Below are positions 36,725-44,160 of a stretch of 64,000 nucleotides of DNA, piece by piece. The translations under genes and the position numbers were made by a program. Below the pieces are notes generated by a model that saw only the letters and a list, made by a program, of their open reading frames with translations, searched no databases and had not been told where the DNA came from. Every line of letters starts with the position of its first letter. Position 1 is the stretch's first letter. This DNA is from Fodinibius salinus (GTDB lineage Bacteria > Bacteroidota > Rhodothermia > Balneolales > Balneolaceae). Location of the stretch: NCBI RefSeq assembly GCF_008124865.1, contig NZ_VNHY01000001.1, positions 992,001 to 1,056,000 on the forward strand. Direction: 5' to 3'.

Positions 36725-37006
36725 TTATTTTCGAGATCTAAAATCTTTCTTCCAAATGTCAAGAGAAGGTTCATAAGCTGTTACTACAATACAAGTATCT
36801 GCTTCCGAATTAACAGCAACCACCACATGAATGGGGCGCTGATTTATGTAAGAAAACATTAAATAGCTTGGATACGGTCGGTCATCGGGATAGGAAGCAA
36901 TTCGCTGTCCATTTTGGATAACCGTTTTTACATCATCAATAGATATTTTACGAGCAAACATTTGCTCTGTCGCATGACCCGTAAATTCAAACACTCTACA
37001 ATTCAA
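36725..37006 (-). CDS. DUF4258 domain protein, toxin-like
   Basis: A 93-residue protein. The pattern 'FTGHATEQMFARKISIDDVK', then 'VIQNGQRIASYPDDRPYPSY' and 'HVVVAVNSEADTCIVVTAY' is the RelE/MqsR-like DUF4258 fold, with conserved His10, Arg and Tyr residues that may form the active site. Such proteins are thought to be mRNA interferases or related toxins. The gene precedes the YgiT-type gene in a two-gene unit that sits alone in repeat-rich non-coding DNA between the polysaccharide and sulfate genes. Confidence 0.82.
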   Translation of the reverse strand: MNCRVFEFTGHATEQMFARKISIDDVKTVIQNGQRIASYPDDRPYPSYLMFSYINQRPIHVVVAVNSEADTCIVVTAYEPSLDIWKKDFRSRK

Positions 37007-37371
37007 AATATAACTCTATAATAATCTCAAAAAATATAATTTAAGGTCAATTGATCTATCAATGGTAAAGTTTAAAAGTAAGTGGTTGCAGGCTAACCTT
37101 AAACTAACTTTGTGATCTGCTGTTAATGTTAAGGAAATATCGCATTTCTTAAAAGATAAAATCCTATTTAACCAGGGGCTGCCAGGTCCCAATAAAGGGT
37201 TTTTACAATTAGAAGATAATCTCAACCCGAAAGGGAGATCTACAGTGCCAATTCCCCGGCATTGGCCCCTTCATATTTATAGGGAGGGATGTTTGTAGAG
37301 CTGAAATTAATGTTTGGCTACAGATTTTAGATACCGACAAAAAATAAATCCCCCTCTAGAAAGAGGGGTGG

Positions 37372-37398
37372 TCCCACACATAGTATTTCTATGTGGGA
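37372..37398. repeat. Perfect-stem hairpin beside a second hairpin
   Basis: TCCCACA-TAG pairs with CTA-TGTGGGA across a TATTT-like loop. The smaller CCCCTC/GAGGGG hairpin (37351-37368) is 4 bp away. There is no T-run, so this is more like a structured repeat than a terminator. Confidence 0.6.
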
Positions 37399-37440
37399 GT
37401 GGGCTTATGTGCATTGTAACACTACAAGTATAATAACCCA

Positions 37441-37537
37441 CCTCGCCTCTCCCGAGCTCTCGGGATCGGCACTCCTCCCGGGAGGAGATTTTTTGTGCTG
37501 TTTTTTGAGTTGTTGGCTGGATTCAACCTTCGGCTTG
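37441..37537 (+). repeat. 98-nt direct repeat, copy B
   Basis: The mate of 36162-36259, identical over most of its length with one indel and a few substitutions in the A/T-rich middle. It carries the same 16-nt palindrome at 37472-37487 followed by ATTTTTTG. Confidence 0.88.
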
Positions 37538-37691
37538 GCCAAAGATCGAGCTATGATTAGCCCGGACAGGCTTGAAACTACATATGCAGCTGCGGAAAAC
37601 AAGTATCCCCATTCCAGAACATAACACTGCAATGAAAATGGTATTTATAATTTATAACAAATAGAGAAGTAGAACCCACTCATAAAGCTAA

Positions 37692-37743
37692 TAATGACAA
37701 ACAGGGAAGTGCTCTGACTATAATGCCAATGTTGTCACTCCGA
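37692..37743 (+). repeat. 51-nt dispersed repeat, copy 2
   Basis: Same orientation as 35968-36018; shares GTGCTCTGACTATAATGC and the following TGTTGTCAC/TCCGA segment. Overlaps the start of the hairpin unit at 37733. Confidence 0.7.
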
Positions 37744-37761
37744 GTGCAGCGAGGAGTCTCA
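37733..37761 (-). repeat. REP-like unit, reverse
   Basis: TGTCACTCCGAG...GAGGAGTCTC: TGTCA and GTCTC ends flank a CTCC/GGAG stem. It has the same general plan as the other hairpin units but a different stem sequence. Confidence 0.55.
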
Positions 37762-37875
37762 AGTATGAATATAGTTACCATTTTGAAAGTTGCTCCGGCT
37801 GTGAATATTGCTATGATTGTCGTTTGAGACTTTTCACTGCGTTTGGGATGTTATGCCGGTTTAGAAAAGCCCTCA

Positions 37876-39153
37876 CTAAAGAATCATTCCGGCACCGACT
37901 GTTTCGTTTGTAAACTCATCAATCAGGATAATACTCCCGGTCTCTCTGTTTCGCTTATAGGAATCATAAAATAACGGGTCAGTGGTACGAATTTTGATAC
38001 GTCCGATATCGTTAAGCCCAATCTCTTTGTCACCTTCAACGCGATGCAAGGTATTAATATTGACCTTGTATTTTACCTCTTTTACAATGCAGCGGGCATC
38101 TTTGGTGGTGTGTTTGATGGCATATTTCCCATTGGGATCCAGCGGCTCTTTATTAAGCCAGCATACCATCATATCGATATCCTGTCCCACGGTAGGCTGG
38201 TTATCGGGCTTGGCAATCATGTCGCCACGGCTGATATCGATTTCATCTTCGAGCGTCATCGTTACCGACATGGGGCTGAAAGCCTCTTCCTCTTCCTGCT
38301 CAAAAGTTTCGACTGTATCAATTTTGCTGGTAAAACCGGATGGTAGTGCTATAATTTCATCTCCGGGCTTGAAAACGCCACCGGCTACTTTACCCGCATA
38401 TCCGCGGTAATCGGGATATTCGGTTGACTGCGGACGTGTAACCCACTGCACGGGGAATCGACTGTCCACGTGATTAAAATCACTGTCTACTTGTACATTT
38501 TCGAGGGTATAAAGCAGTGTTGATCCACCATACCAAGGCATGTTGTCAGACTTTTCTACAACATTATCCCCATACAATGCACTAATGGGAACGTAATGAA
38601 TGTCAGGGACATCAAGCTTGGAAGAAAAGGTCTTAAACTCCTCTTTAATCTCTTTATAACGCTCTTCGCTGTAATCCACAAGGTCCATCTTATTTACGCA
38701 AAGTACTACGTGCTTAATTCCCAGCAAAGATGATATAAATGAGTGTCGACAAGTCTGCTCAATAACACCGTTCCGGGCATCAACAAGAATTACAGCCAGG
38801 TTGGCTGTGGATGCCCCTGTCACCATATTGCGCGTATATTGTACGTGACCGGGCGTATCGGCAATAATGAACTTACGCTCGGGCGTTGAAAAATAGCGGT
38901 AGGCTACATCAATGGTAATGCCCTGTTCGCGCTCGGCCGAAAGACCATCAGTCAACAGTGCCAGGTTGGTATATTCATCCCCTTTCTTACGACTCGACTC
39001 TTCGATCTTCTTCATCTGGTCATCAAAAATGGACTTAGAGTCGTACAACAATCGTCCGATTAAGGTACTCTTCCCATCATCCACACTGCCCGCCGTAGTA
39101 AAGCGAAGCAGATCCATGTCGAGGTATTTCTTTGCGTCAGTTTCGTTACTCAT
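37876..39153 (-). CDS. cysN: Sulfate adenylyltransferase subunit 1, GTPase (CysN)
   Basis: A 425-residue EF-Tu-like GTPase. G1 is 'GSVDDGKSTLIGRLL', G3 'DTPGHVQYTRNM' and G4 'NKMDLV'. Two beta-barrel domains follow ('GYAGKVAGGVFKPGDEII'). It has no fused CysC kinase domain, which here is separate. With CysD it makes APS from ATP and sulfate, driven by GTP hydrolysis. The spacer from cysD (39154-39227) is filled by a palindrome of 7-nt words. Its neighbours point to PAPS supply for sulfotransferases. Confidence 0.95.
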   Translation of the reverse strand: MSNETDAKKYLDMDLLRFTTAGSVDDGKSTLIGRLLYDSKSIFDDQMKKIEESSRKKGDEYTNLALLTDGLSAEREQGITIDVAYRYFSTPERKFIIADTPGHVQYTRNMVTGASTANLAVILVDARNGVIEQTCRHSFISSLLGIKHVVLCVNKMDLVDYSEERYKEIKEEFKTFSSKLDVPDIHYVPISALYGDNVVEKSDNMPWYGGSTLLYTLENVQVDSDFNHVDSRFPVQWVTRPQSTEYPDYRGYAGKVAGGVFKPGDEIIALPSGFTSKIDTVETFEQEEEEAFSPMSVTMTLEDEIDISRGDMIAKPDNQPTVGQDIDMMVCWLNKEPLDPNGKYAIKHTTKDARCIVKEVKYKVNINTLHRVEGDKEIGLNDIGRIKIRTTDPLFYDSYKRNRETGSIILIDEFTNETVGAGMIL

Positions 39154-39163
39154 TACAGTAATT

Positions 39164-39222
39164 ACAAATTGAGAATTGTGAATTAGGAATTATTCCTAAT
39201 TCTTAATTGAAAATTGAAAATT
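39164..39222. repeat. Heptad-word palindrome in the cysD-cysN spacer, without ORF
   Basis: The core is a perfect inverted repeat, GAATTAGGAAT (39180-39190) against ATTCCTAATTC (39192-39202). Both sides extend as 7-nt words (AATTGAG, AATTGTG; AAAATTG, AAAATTC). It begins within about 6 bp of the cysD stop and would form a long hairpin in the cysDN mRNA. Confidence 0.8.
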
Positions 39223-39227
39223 CTAAA

Positions 39228-40133
39228 TCAAAAGTATCCCTGTTTTTTTCGTTCTTCCATCGCCGCTTCGGCTCGCTTGTCATCGGTACGGTTTCCACGC
39301 TCGGTAATTCGCGCCGAGGCCACTTCTTCAATAATCTGCGGAACGGTCGTGGCATCCGACTCGAATGCTCCGGTACAGGTCATATCACCGATAGTACGGA
39401 ACCGAACAGTTTGTTCCTCATATTCCTCATCATCGGTTAGAGTAATAAATTCGGATTTGGCCAAGTAGGTCCCTTCTCGTTCTACGACATCCCGGGTATG
39501 TGCCAGGTACAAGCTGGGGATATCAATATCTTCGGCTGCAATGTACTGCCAGACATCCATTTCCGTCCAGTTACTCAGTGGAAATACGCGGAAATGTTCG
39601 CCCTGATTTTTACGTCCGTTATACAAATTCCAAAGTTCGGGGCGCTGGTTTTTGGGATCCCATTGCCCAAACTCATCGCGGTGAGAAAAGAACCGTTCCT
39701 TGGCGCGGGCTTTCTCTTCATCCCGACGTGCTCCACCAAAAGCAGCATCAAAATCATGCTCTTCCAGCGCTTCGAGCAGCGTAGGGATCTGTAATTTGTT
39801 CCGGCTGGGATTGGGTCCTTTTTCTTCCTTCACTTTTCCGGCATCAATCATATCCTGTACGTGAGCAACAATAAGCTCCACGCCCAGATCATCCATTAGC
39901 TGATCGCGAAATTCAATGGTCTCATCAAAATTGTGTCCGGTATCAACGTGTAAAAATGGAAAAGGAATTTTACCCGGCCAAAAGGCTTTCTGCGCCAGTC
40001 GTGCCATAGTAATGGAATCTTTGCCACCGGAAAACATGAGAACAGGGTTCTCAAACTGGGCGGCTACTTCTCTCATGATGTGTATGGATTCCGACTCTAG
40101 CTGCCGGATGTGATTCAATTTATATAACTGCAT
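39228..40133 (-). CDS. cysD: Sulfate adenylyltransferase subunit 2 (CysD)
   Basis: A 301-residue PP-loop ATP pyrophosphatase: 'LMFSGGKDSITMARLAQKAF', 'FPFLHVDTGHNFDETIEFRD', 'AFGGARRDEEKARAKERFFS' and 'RVFPLSNWTEMDVWQYI' are the family's canonical blocks. It adenylates sulfate with CysN. The first gene of a cysD-cysN pair; cysC is about 200 bp upstream. Full length and all active-site elements present. Confidence 0.95.
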   Translation of the reverse strand: MQLYKLNHIRQLESESIHIMREVAAQFENPVLMFSGGKDSITMARLAQKAFWPGKIPFPFLHVDTGHNFDETIEFRDQLMDDLGVELIVAHVQDMIDAGKVKEEKGPNPSRNKLQIPTLLEALEEHDFDAAFGGARRDEEKARAKERFFSHRDEFGQWDPKNQRPELWNLYNGRKNQGEHFRVFPLSNWTEMDVWQYIAAEDIDIPSLYLAHTRDVVEREGTYLAKSEFITLTDDEEYEEQTVRFRTIGDMTCTGAFESDATTVPQIIEEVASARITERGNRTDDKRAEAAMEERKKQGYF

Positions 40134-40309
40134 GTAATCTTAGGTTTTGATAAAAACTAAAACGGCAAAAAATAAGGATTTATTTATCCAATGACTATCT
40201 AAACACGATGAAAATTGTAAATAGATAGATTAAAAATAGCATTGATCAAAAAATCACTACACTGAGACTGTTTAATCAACACACCATTGTTGGTAATTCA
40301 TTTCCAGCA

Positions 40310-40331
40310 TCCAACATCTAGTATCCAAAAA
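40310..40331. repeat. Single-arm heptad-word array after cysC
   Basis: Words TTCCAGCAT, CCAACAT, CTAGTAT repeat with a step of 7 just before the cysC stop codon (40333-40335). I find no inverted partner in the spacer to cysD. Confidence 0.6.
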
Positions 40332-40332
40332 C

Positions 40333-40866
40333 TTAACTTCTGTTTCTTAAATACTCCAGAACCATTTGTACGCCCTCTTCAGGAGTGATATCGGTAGTAT
40401 CAATTTCCAACTCTGGGTCTTCTGGTTCTTCGTAAGGGTCGCTGATGCCGGTAAAATTATCAATTTCCCCTTTTCGGGCTTGCTCATATAGTCCTTTTAC
40501 ATCGCGCTGTTCGCAGACTTCCAGCGGCGTTGAAATATGTATTTCGGTAAAATCTTCACACATATTGCGTACAAAATCACGTGCATCCTGATACGGAGAA
40601 ATAAATGAAGCCACAACAAAAACACCATGCTTTTGCAGTAAGCTGGCAACAAAGCCTACGCGCTTAATATGGCTATCGCGCTCTTCTTTTGAAAAACCGG
40701 TAGTGGGAAATACTTCCCGAACGGCATCCCCGTCAAGATGTTCTACTTTGTATCCCCGATCTTTTAGCTGGGCATATACTTTTTCTGAAATGGTACTTTT
40801 CCCTGACCCGGAAAGCCCGGTAAACCATAGGACGGTGGGCTTGAGGGCACTTTCGTTATTTTTCAT
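40333..40866 (-). CDS. cysC: Adenylylsulfate kinase (CysC)
   Basis: A 177-residue P-loop kinase: 'LWFTGLSGSGKSTISEKVY' (Walker A), 'HLDGDAVREVFPTTGFSKEER' and 'FVVASFISPYQDARDFVRNM', with 'IHISTPLEVCEQRDVKGLYEQARKG'-type lid residues split over residues 125-150. It phosphorylates APS to PAPS, the sulfate donor of the sulfotransferases at 26.1-32.9 kb. It is a stand-alone enzyme. The four-helix-bundle gene at 40942-41295 separates it from cysQ. Confidence 0.93.
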   Translation of the reverse strand: MKNNESALKPTVLWFTGLSGSGKSTISEKVYAQLKDRGYKVEHLDGDAVREVFPTTGFSKEERDSHIKRVGFVASLLQKHGVFVVASFISPYQDARDFVRNMCEDFTEIHISTPLEVCEQRDVKGLYEQARKGEIDNFTGISDPYEEPEDPELEIDTTDITPEEGVQMVLEYLRNRS

Positions 40867-40920
40867 AAAACATTTTTTTAATTCTAATCGATTAACGTAT
40901 CAATAATTATCAATATTAAA

Positions 40921-40943
40921 TTTTGAATGCTGAATGTTGAATT
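40921..40943. repeat. Left arm of inverted repeat around the second four-helix-bundle gene
   Basis: Words TTGAATGC, TGAATGT and TGAATT in tandem. It matches the reverse complement of 41381-41403 at 20 of 23 positions. It reaches into the stop codon of the gene it encloses (TAA at 40942-40944). Confidence 0.8.
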
Positions 40944-41295
40944 ACCTTAAGCTCTTTTGCGAAGTCTTAACAATAGCAGACAATATATTGACAATCTCAT
41001 TTATTTCATTCAAATAAAAGTCTGCATCAAAATCTAACAAGTCGCTATGTTTTAGCAATCGCAGCCAATACTTAGTCTCCCGAGCCTCTTTTGATGCAAT
41101 GGACATCTTTGCAATAAAATCCCGTTTGGATTGAGCTGCTCCAGCTTCCTCTACATTAGCTCCAATACTGGTTCCACTCTTTAGTATCTGTCTTGAGATT
41201 ACATATTCATTTTTCTTAACAAGTTTTTTGTTCAGGATGATTATTTTGAGTGCAAAATTGAAACTCTTGGTTTTTATAATATTTTTCTTACTCAT
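40942..41295 (-). CDS. Four-helix-bundle protein (S23/IVP, Avd-like), second copy
   Basis: A 117-residue, lysine-rich helical protein of the same family as the one at 11087-11440 but only distantly similar: 'SFNFALKIIILNKKLV' in helix 1, the signature 'SRQILKSGTSIGANVEEAGA', then 'DFIAKMSIASKEARETKYWL' and 'EINEIVNILSAIVKTS'. It probably forms a basic oligomer that binds nucleic acid. It interrupts the cysQ-cysC run. An 85-bp leader separates its ATG from the right arm of the enclosing repeat. Confidence 0.88.
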   Translation of the reverse strand: MSKKNIIKTKSFNFALKIIILNKKLVKKNEYVISRQILKSGTSIGANVEEAGAAQSKRDFIAKMSIASKEARETKYWLRLLKHSDLLDFDADFYLNEINEIVNILSAIVKTSQKSLR

Positions 41296-41380
41296 GATTA
41301 TTGAATTGAGTCAAGGGTTAATAGTAAGACCTCAGAATCAATTCAACCTTACAAAAGAACTACTAAATTCAGTCTTTGCT

Positions 41381-41424
41381 AATTCAACATCCAACATTCA
41401 ATACTCAAAATTCAACATTCTCTT
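41381..41424. repeat. Right arm of inverted repeat, overlapping the cysQ 3' end
   Basis: Words such as TTCAACATC, CAACATT and CAAAATT step by about 7 nt. Positions 41381-41403 pair with 40921-40943; the rest runs through the cysQ stop (41405-41407) into its last codons. Confidence 0.8.
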
Positions 41425-42169
41425 CTAATCCAATAAGAAAGCTACCGTTTTTAAGATCCGGCTTATTGTAAGTTAAAGGCGACGAATGTGCACCATCACG
41501 CGCCGAATAACGGTAGACACAATCTCCTGCAGCCACGTCCCATTCCATAGTCGGTCCCATTCGGGGATAGATATCCGCTTTACCCTCAGCTACCAGACAA
41601 AACTTAAGCGAACTGCCCGCCGGTATCGTCTTATCGATTTCAATTCCTTTATCGGCAAGCTGCTCAACCAGTTCATCAGAACCGTGAGAACGACTTTGAA
41701 CAGCTACAGAGGGATTATCCGTAGTCTCAGAGAAAATTCTCCGGGGCGCATTATCTGCTTCCTGTTTAAATGCCCCCTCTTCTTTAGTAGCATAATAGCT
41801 AACATCCTTATCGGGCACATAAACAACCCCCATCACCGGAACGCCTTGGTCAACAAGGGCAATATTTACCGTAAACTCTCCATTTTTCTTGATAAATTCT
41901 TTGGTACCGTCCAGTGGATCTACAATCCAGAATTTTGCCCAATCTTTTCGTTCCTCATAGTCAGGGATACCTGATTCTTCAGAAATTACGGGGGTATCCG
42001 GGTCAATTTCTTGAAGCGCATCAATAATAATATGATGCGACGCCAGATCTGCCTTTGTCAACGGGGAGTCATCATCTTTGCGAGTGATTTTGATATCCTG
42101 CACATCATTATAAATCTCCAGCATAGCATCGCCGGCCTCTTTTGCTGTTGTAATAACTTCTTTGAGCAT
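41405..42169 (-). CDS. cysQ: 3'(2'),5'-bisphosphate nucleotidase (CysQ)
   Basis: A 254-residue inositol-monophosphatase-fold enzyme. Metal and catalytic motifs are all present: 'KDDDSPLTKADLASH', 'ISEESGIPDYEE', 'WIVDPLDGTKEFIKKNGEF' and 'TMEWDVAAGDCV'. It hydrolyses PAP, the by-product of PAPS-dependent sulfation, and so removes the inhibitor of sulfotransferases. It is downstream of the SLC13 permease and upstream of the inserted four-helix-bundle gene. The C-terminal codons and stop form part of the repeat arm. Confidence 0.93.
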   Translation of the reverse strand: MLKEVITTAKEAGDAMLEIYNDVQDIKITRKDDDSPLTKADLASHHIIIDALQEIDPDTPVISEESGIPDYEERKDWAKFWIVDPLDGTKEFIKKNGEFTVNIALVDQGVPVMGVVYVPDKDVSYYATKEEGAFKQEADNAPRRIFSETTDNPSVAVQSRSHGSDELVEQLADKGIEIDKTIPAGSSLKFCLVAEGKADIYPRMGPTMEWDVAAGDCVYRYSARDGAHSSPLTYNKPDLKNGSFLIGLEENVEF

Positions 42170-42279
42170 AATTTTCTAAAATACTTTTAAAAAACTTGTT
42201 ATACATTCCGACGCAGAGCATTGAAAAAAGATAGAGAGAGGACCAACCATCGCCCGTTTCCCATCCTCCGTCACTTCTC

Positions 42280-44049
42280 CTAAAACGGCCAAATCATAGG
42301 CACAAATGATATGGTGATTGCGGCCACTGTTAAGTTTAGCGGTAATCCAACTTTGGTAAAGTCAGTAAACTTATATCCGCCGGGGCCATAGACCATCAGG
42401 TTTGTTTGGTACCCGATAGGCGTAGAAAAACTGGCTGAAGCGGCCATAATAATCGTCATAACAAAGGGCATATAGCTAACCCCGAATGAGGCCGCCATGG
42501 ATATGGCAATAGGAAAAATAAGAACAGCCGCTGCGTTATTGGTTACCATCTCTGTCAGTATCCACGTTAACAAATATACCCCTGCTAAGGCCAGATGGGG
42601 ATTGTTCTGGATATAGCCTAAGAACTCTTCTGCCAGCACTGCAGCCCCGCCTGTTACCTCCAGCGCATTCCCCAGCCCCAGTGATGCGGCAATAACCAGC
42701 AATACTGACCAGTCAATATATTCTTTAGCCACATTGGCCCTGCAGCAACCACTGCCTACCATAAGGGCTGCTGCTAAAAATGAAGCCTGAAACATTGATA
42801 AAAAACCTAATCCAACACTGGATATCATAATCCCCAGTATAGTCCATGCATATCCTGTTTTATTAAAGTTTGGAGGATTATAATCAATCAATCCGCTGAC
42901 TAAATAATAATCACTGGAATTGCGATACTGGTCCAAAAAGTTAGGAAGGGCTTCTAATAATAGTGTATCACCGGTACGTAGCTTAATATCCCCTAATTTT
43001 TCTTTCAGGCGTTCTCCGTTTCGGGATACGGCCAGTACTACAGCATCGTACATATTTCGGAATCCGCCTTCTCTAATAGTTTTGCCGTTTATGGGATGGC
43101 TGGGAGAGACGACAGCTTCAATTAGCAGTCTTTCGCGCTGCGAAGAAGTCAACTTAAAAACCTGGTCAGTGGCAGGACTCAATCCTTTAATCTGCCGGAG
43201 ATCGACAATAGAATCTACAATACCGGTAAAAATGAGGCGGTCGCCTGCTTTCAGTTCTTGCTCGGGATCTACGGCAGCCATAATATGATCATCGCGATAT
43301 ATTTCAGCCAGAAAAAGCGACGGTAAATTACGCAATCCCGCCTCTTCAATAGTCTGCCCGGGCAATGAACTGTTTTCATCCACAATCATTTCAATGGTAT
43401 ATTCTCGCGGATCTTTAAAAGTGTCAAACCCGGAACCCCGTTCGGGCAGCATTTTATCCCCAAATACAGTTAAGTATAAAAATCCTACAATGGCACACGG
43501 GATGCCAATAAGGGCCGGCTCAAAAAGCCCTATTGTCTGGGTTGTCGCCTCTTCGATGAGCAGTCCGTTTACAATCAAATTAGTGCTGGTACCAATAAGG
43601 GTGCAAGTTCCACCTAAAATGGCGGCGTAGCTCAATGGGATAAGAAGCTTTGAAGCCGCTATACGGTTCTTTCGGCCCCAGTCTTCCAAGGCAGGTATAA
43701 AAGAGGCAACCACAGGTGTATTATTCAAAAAGGCACTGACTACCATCACCGGTGCCATAATACGCATTTGTGCTATACGTATGCTTTTGGTACGGCCAAT
43801 AATAATTTTCACAATATATTGTATGGCACCGGTTTCTTTAAGTCCGGCGGCAACTACATACAATGCTGCTACTGTAAGCATCCCCTGATTTGAAAAACCG
43901 ACCAGCGCCTCGGCAGGAGATACGGCCTGCGTGACAATCAGAATCGTCAGTCCGCCGATAAATACAGAATCAGCGGCAATCTGAGTGCCAACAAGCAGAG
44001 ATACACATAATAAAATTACGGCAATTACCGTCCAGCCAGCCAAGGTCAT
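42280..44049 (-). CDS. SLC13/DASS-family permease with two RCK-C domains, likely sulfate uptake
   Basis: A 589-residue protein with N-terminal helices (about 1-200), two cytosolic TrkA-C/RCK-C domains (about 206-290 and 297-383; 'LKAGDRLIFTG', 'LRTGDTLLLEA') and C-terminal helices (about 395-589). The two DASS ion-binding signatures 'FLNNTPVVASFIPAL...IGTSTNL' and 'VTNNAAAVLIFP...STPIGYQTN' are clear. Relatives carry sulfate, dicarboxylates or other anions with Na+. Being next to cysQ and the cysCDN set, sulfate is the likely substrate. It is the first gene of the sulfate block. Confidence 0.87.
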   Translation of the reverse strand: MTLAGWTVIAVILLCVSLLVGTQIAADSVFIGGLTILIVTQAVSPAEALVGFSNQGMLTVAALYVVAAGLKETGAIQYIVKIIIGRTKSIRIAQMRIMAPVMVVSAFLNNTPVVASFIPALEDWGRKNRIAASKLLIPLSYAAILGGTCTLIGTSTNLIVNGLLIEEATTQTIGLFEPALIGIPCAIVGFLYLTVFGDKMLPERGSGFDTFKDPREYTIEMIVDENSSLPGQTIEEAGLRNLPSLFLAEIYRDDHIMAAVDPEQELKAGDRLIFTGIVDSIVDLRQIKGLSPATDQVFKLTSSQRERLLIEAVVSPSHPINGKTIREGGFRNMYDAVVLAVSRNGERLKEKLGDIKLRTGDTLLLEALPNFLDQYRNSSDYYLVSGLIDYNPPNFNKTGYAWTILGIMISSVGLGFLSMFQASFLAAALMVGSGCCRANVAKEYIDWSVLLVIAASLGLGNALEVTGGAAVLAEEFLGYIQNNPHLALAGVYLLTWILTEMVTNNAAAVLIFPIAISMAASFGVSYMPFVMTIIMAASASFSTPIGYQTNLMVYGPGGYKFTDFTKVGLPLNLTVAAITISFVPMIWPF

Positions 44050-44160
44050 TACGAGACTGTTATGTTCATTTTATATTTAAATTCGGAAATTAAAGAAAAT
44101 GAATTATCGGCTGCTTTCAAACCGCCAATAACATAGTTTTTCTCTTAATTTGTAGGTACA

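Larger units (their letters stand above)
37007..37875. other. 869-bp non-coding, repeat-rich region
   Basis: No supported gene. It includes two strong hairpins (37351-37368, CCCCTC/GAGGGG; 37372-37398, TCCCACACATAG/CTATGTGGGA), direct-repeat copy B (37441-37537), the second 51-nt repeat copy (37692-37743) and a reverse hairpin (37733-37761). Confidence 0.6.

Noticed and set aside
36433-36741. Rightward open frame opposite the YgiT-type gene
   Set aside because: Antisense to a gene with clear zinc-finger motifs; no coding character of its own.
38044-38346. Rightward open frames opposite cysN, cysD and cysQ
   Set aside because: Shadows of well-conserved genes on the minus strand.
39164-39222. 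Possible CRISPR-like array of short repeats
   Set aside because: Units are 7 nt, imperfect and palindromic, without spacers or cas genes.
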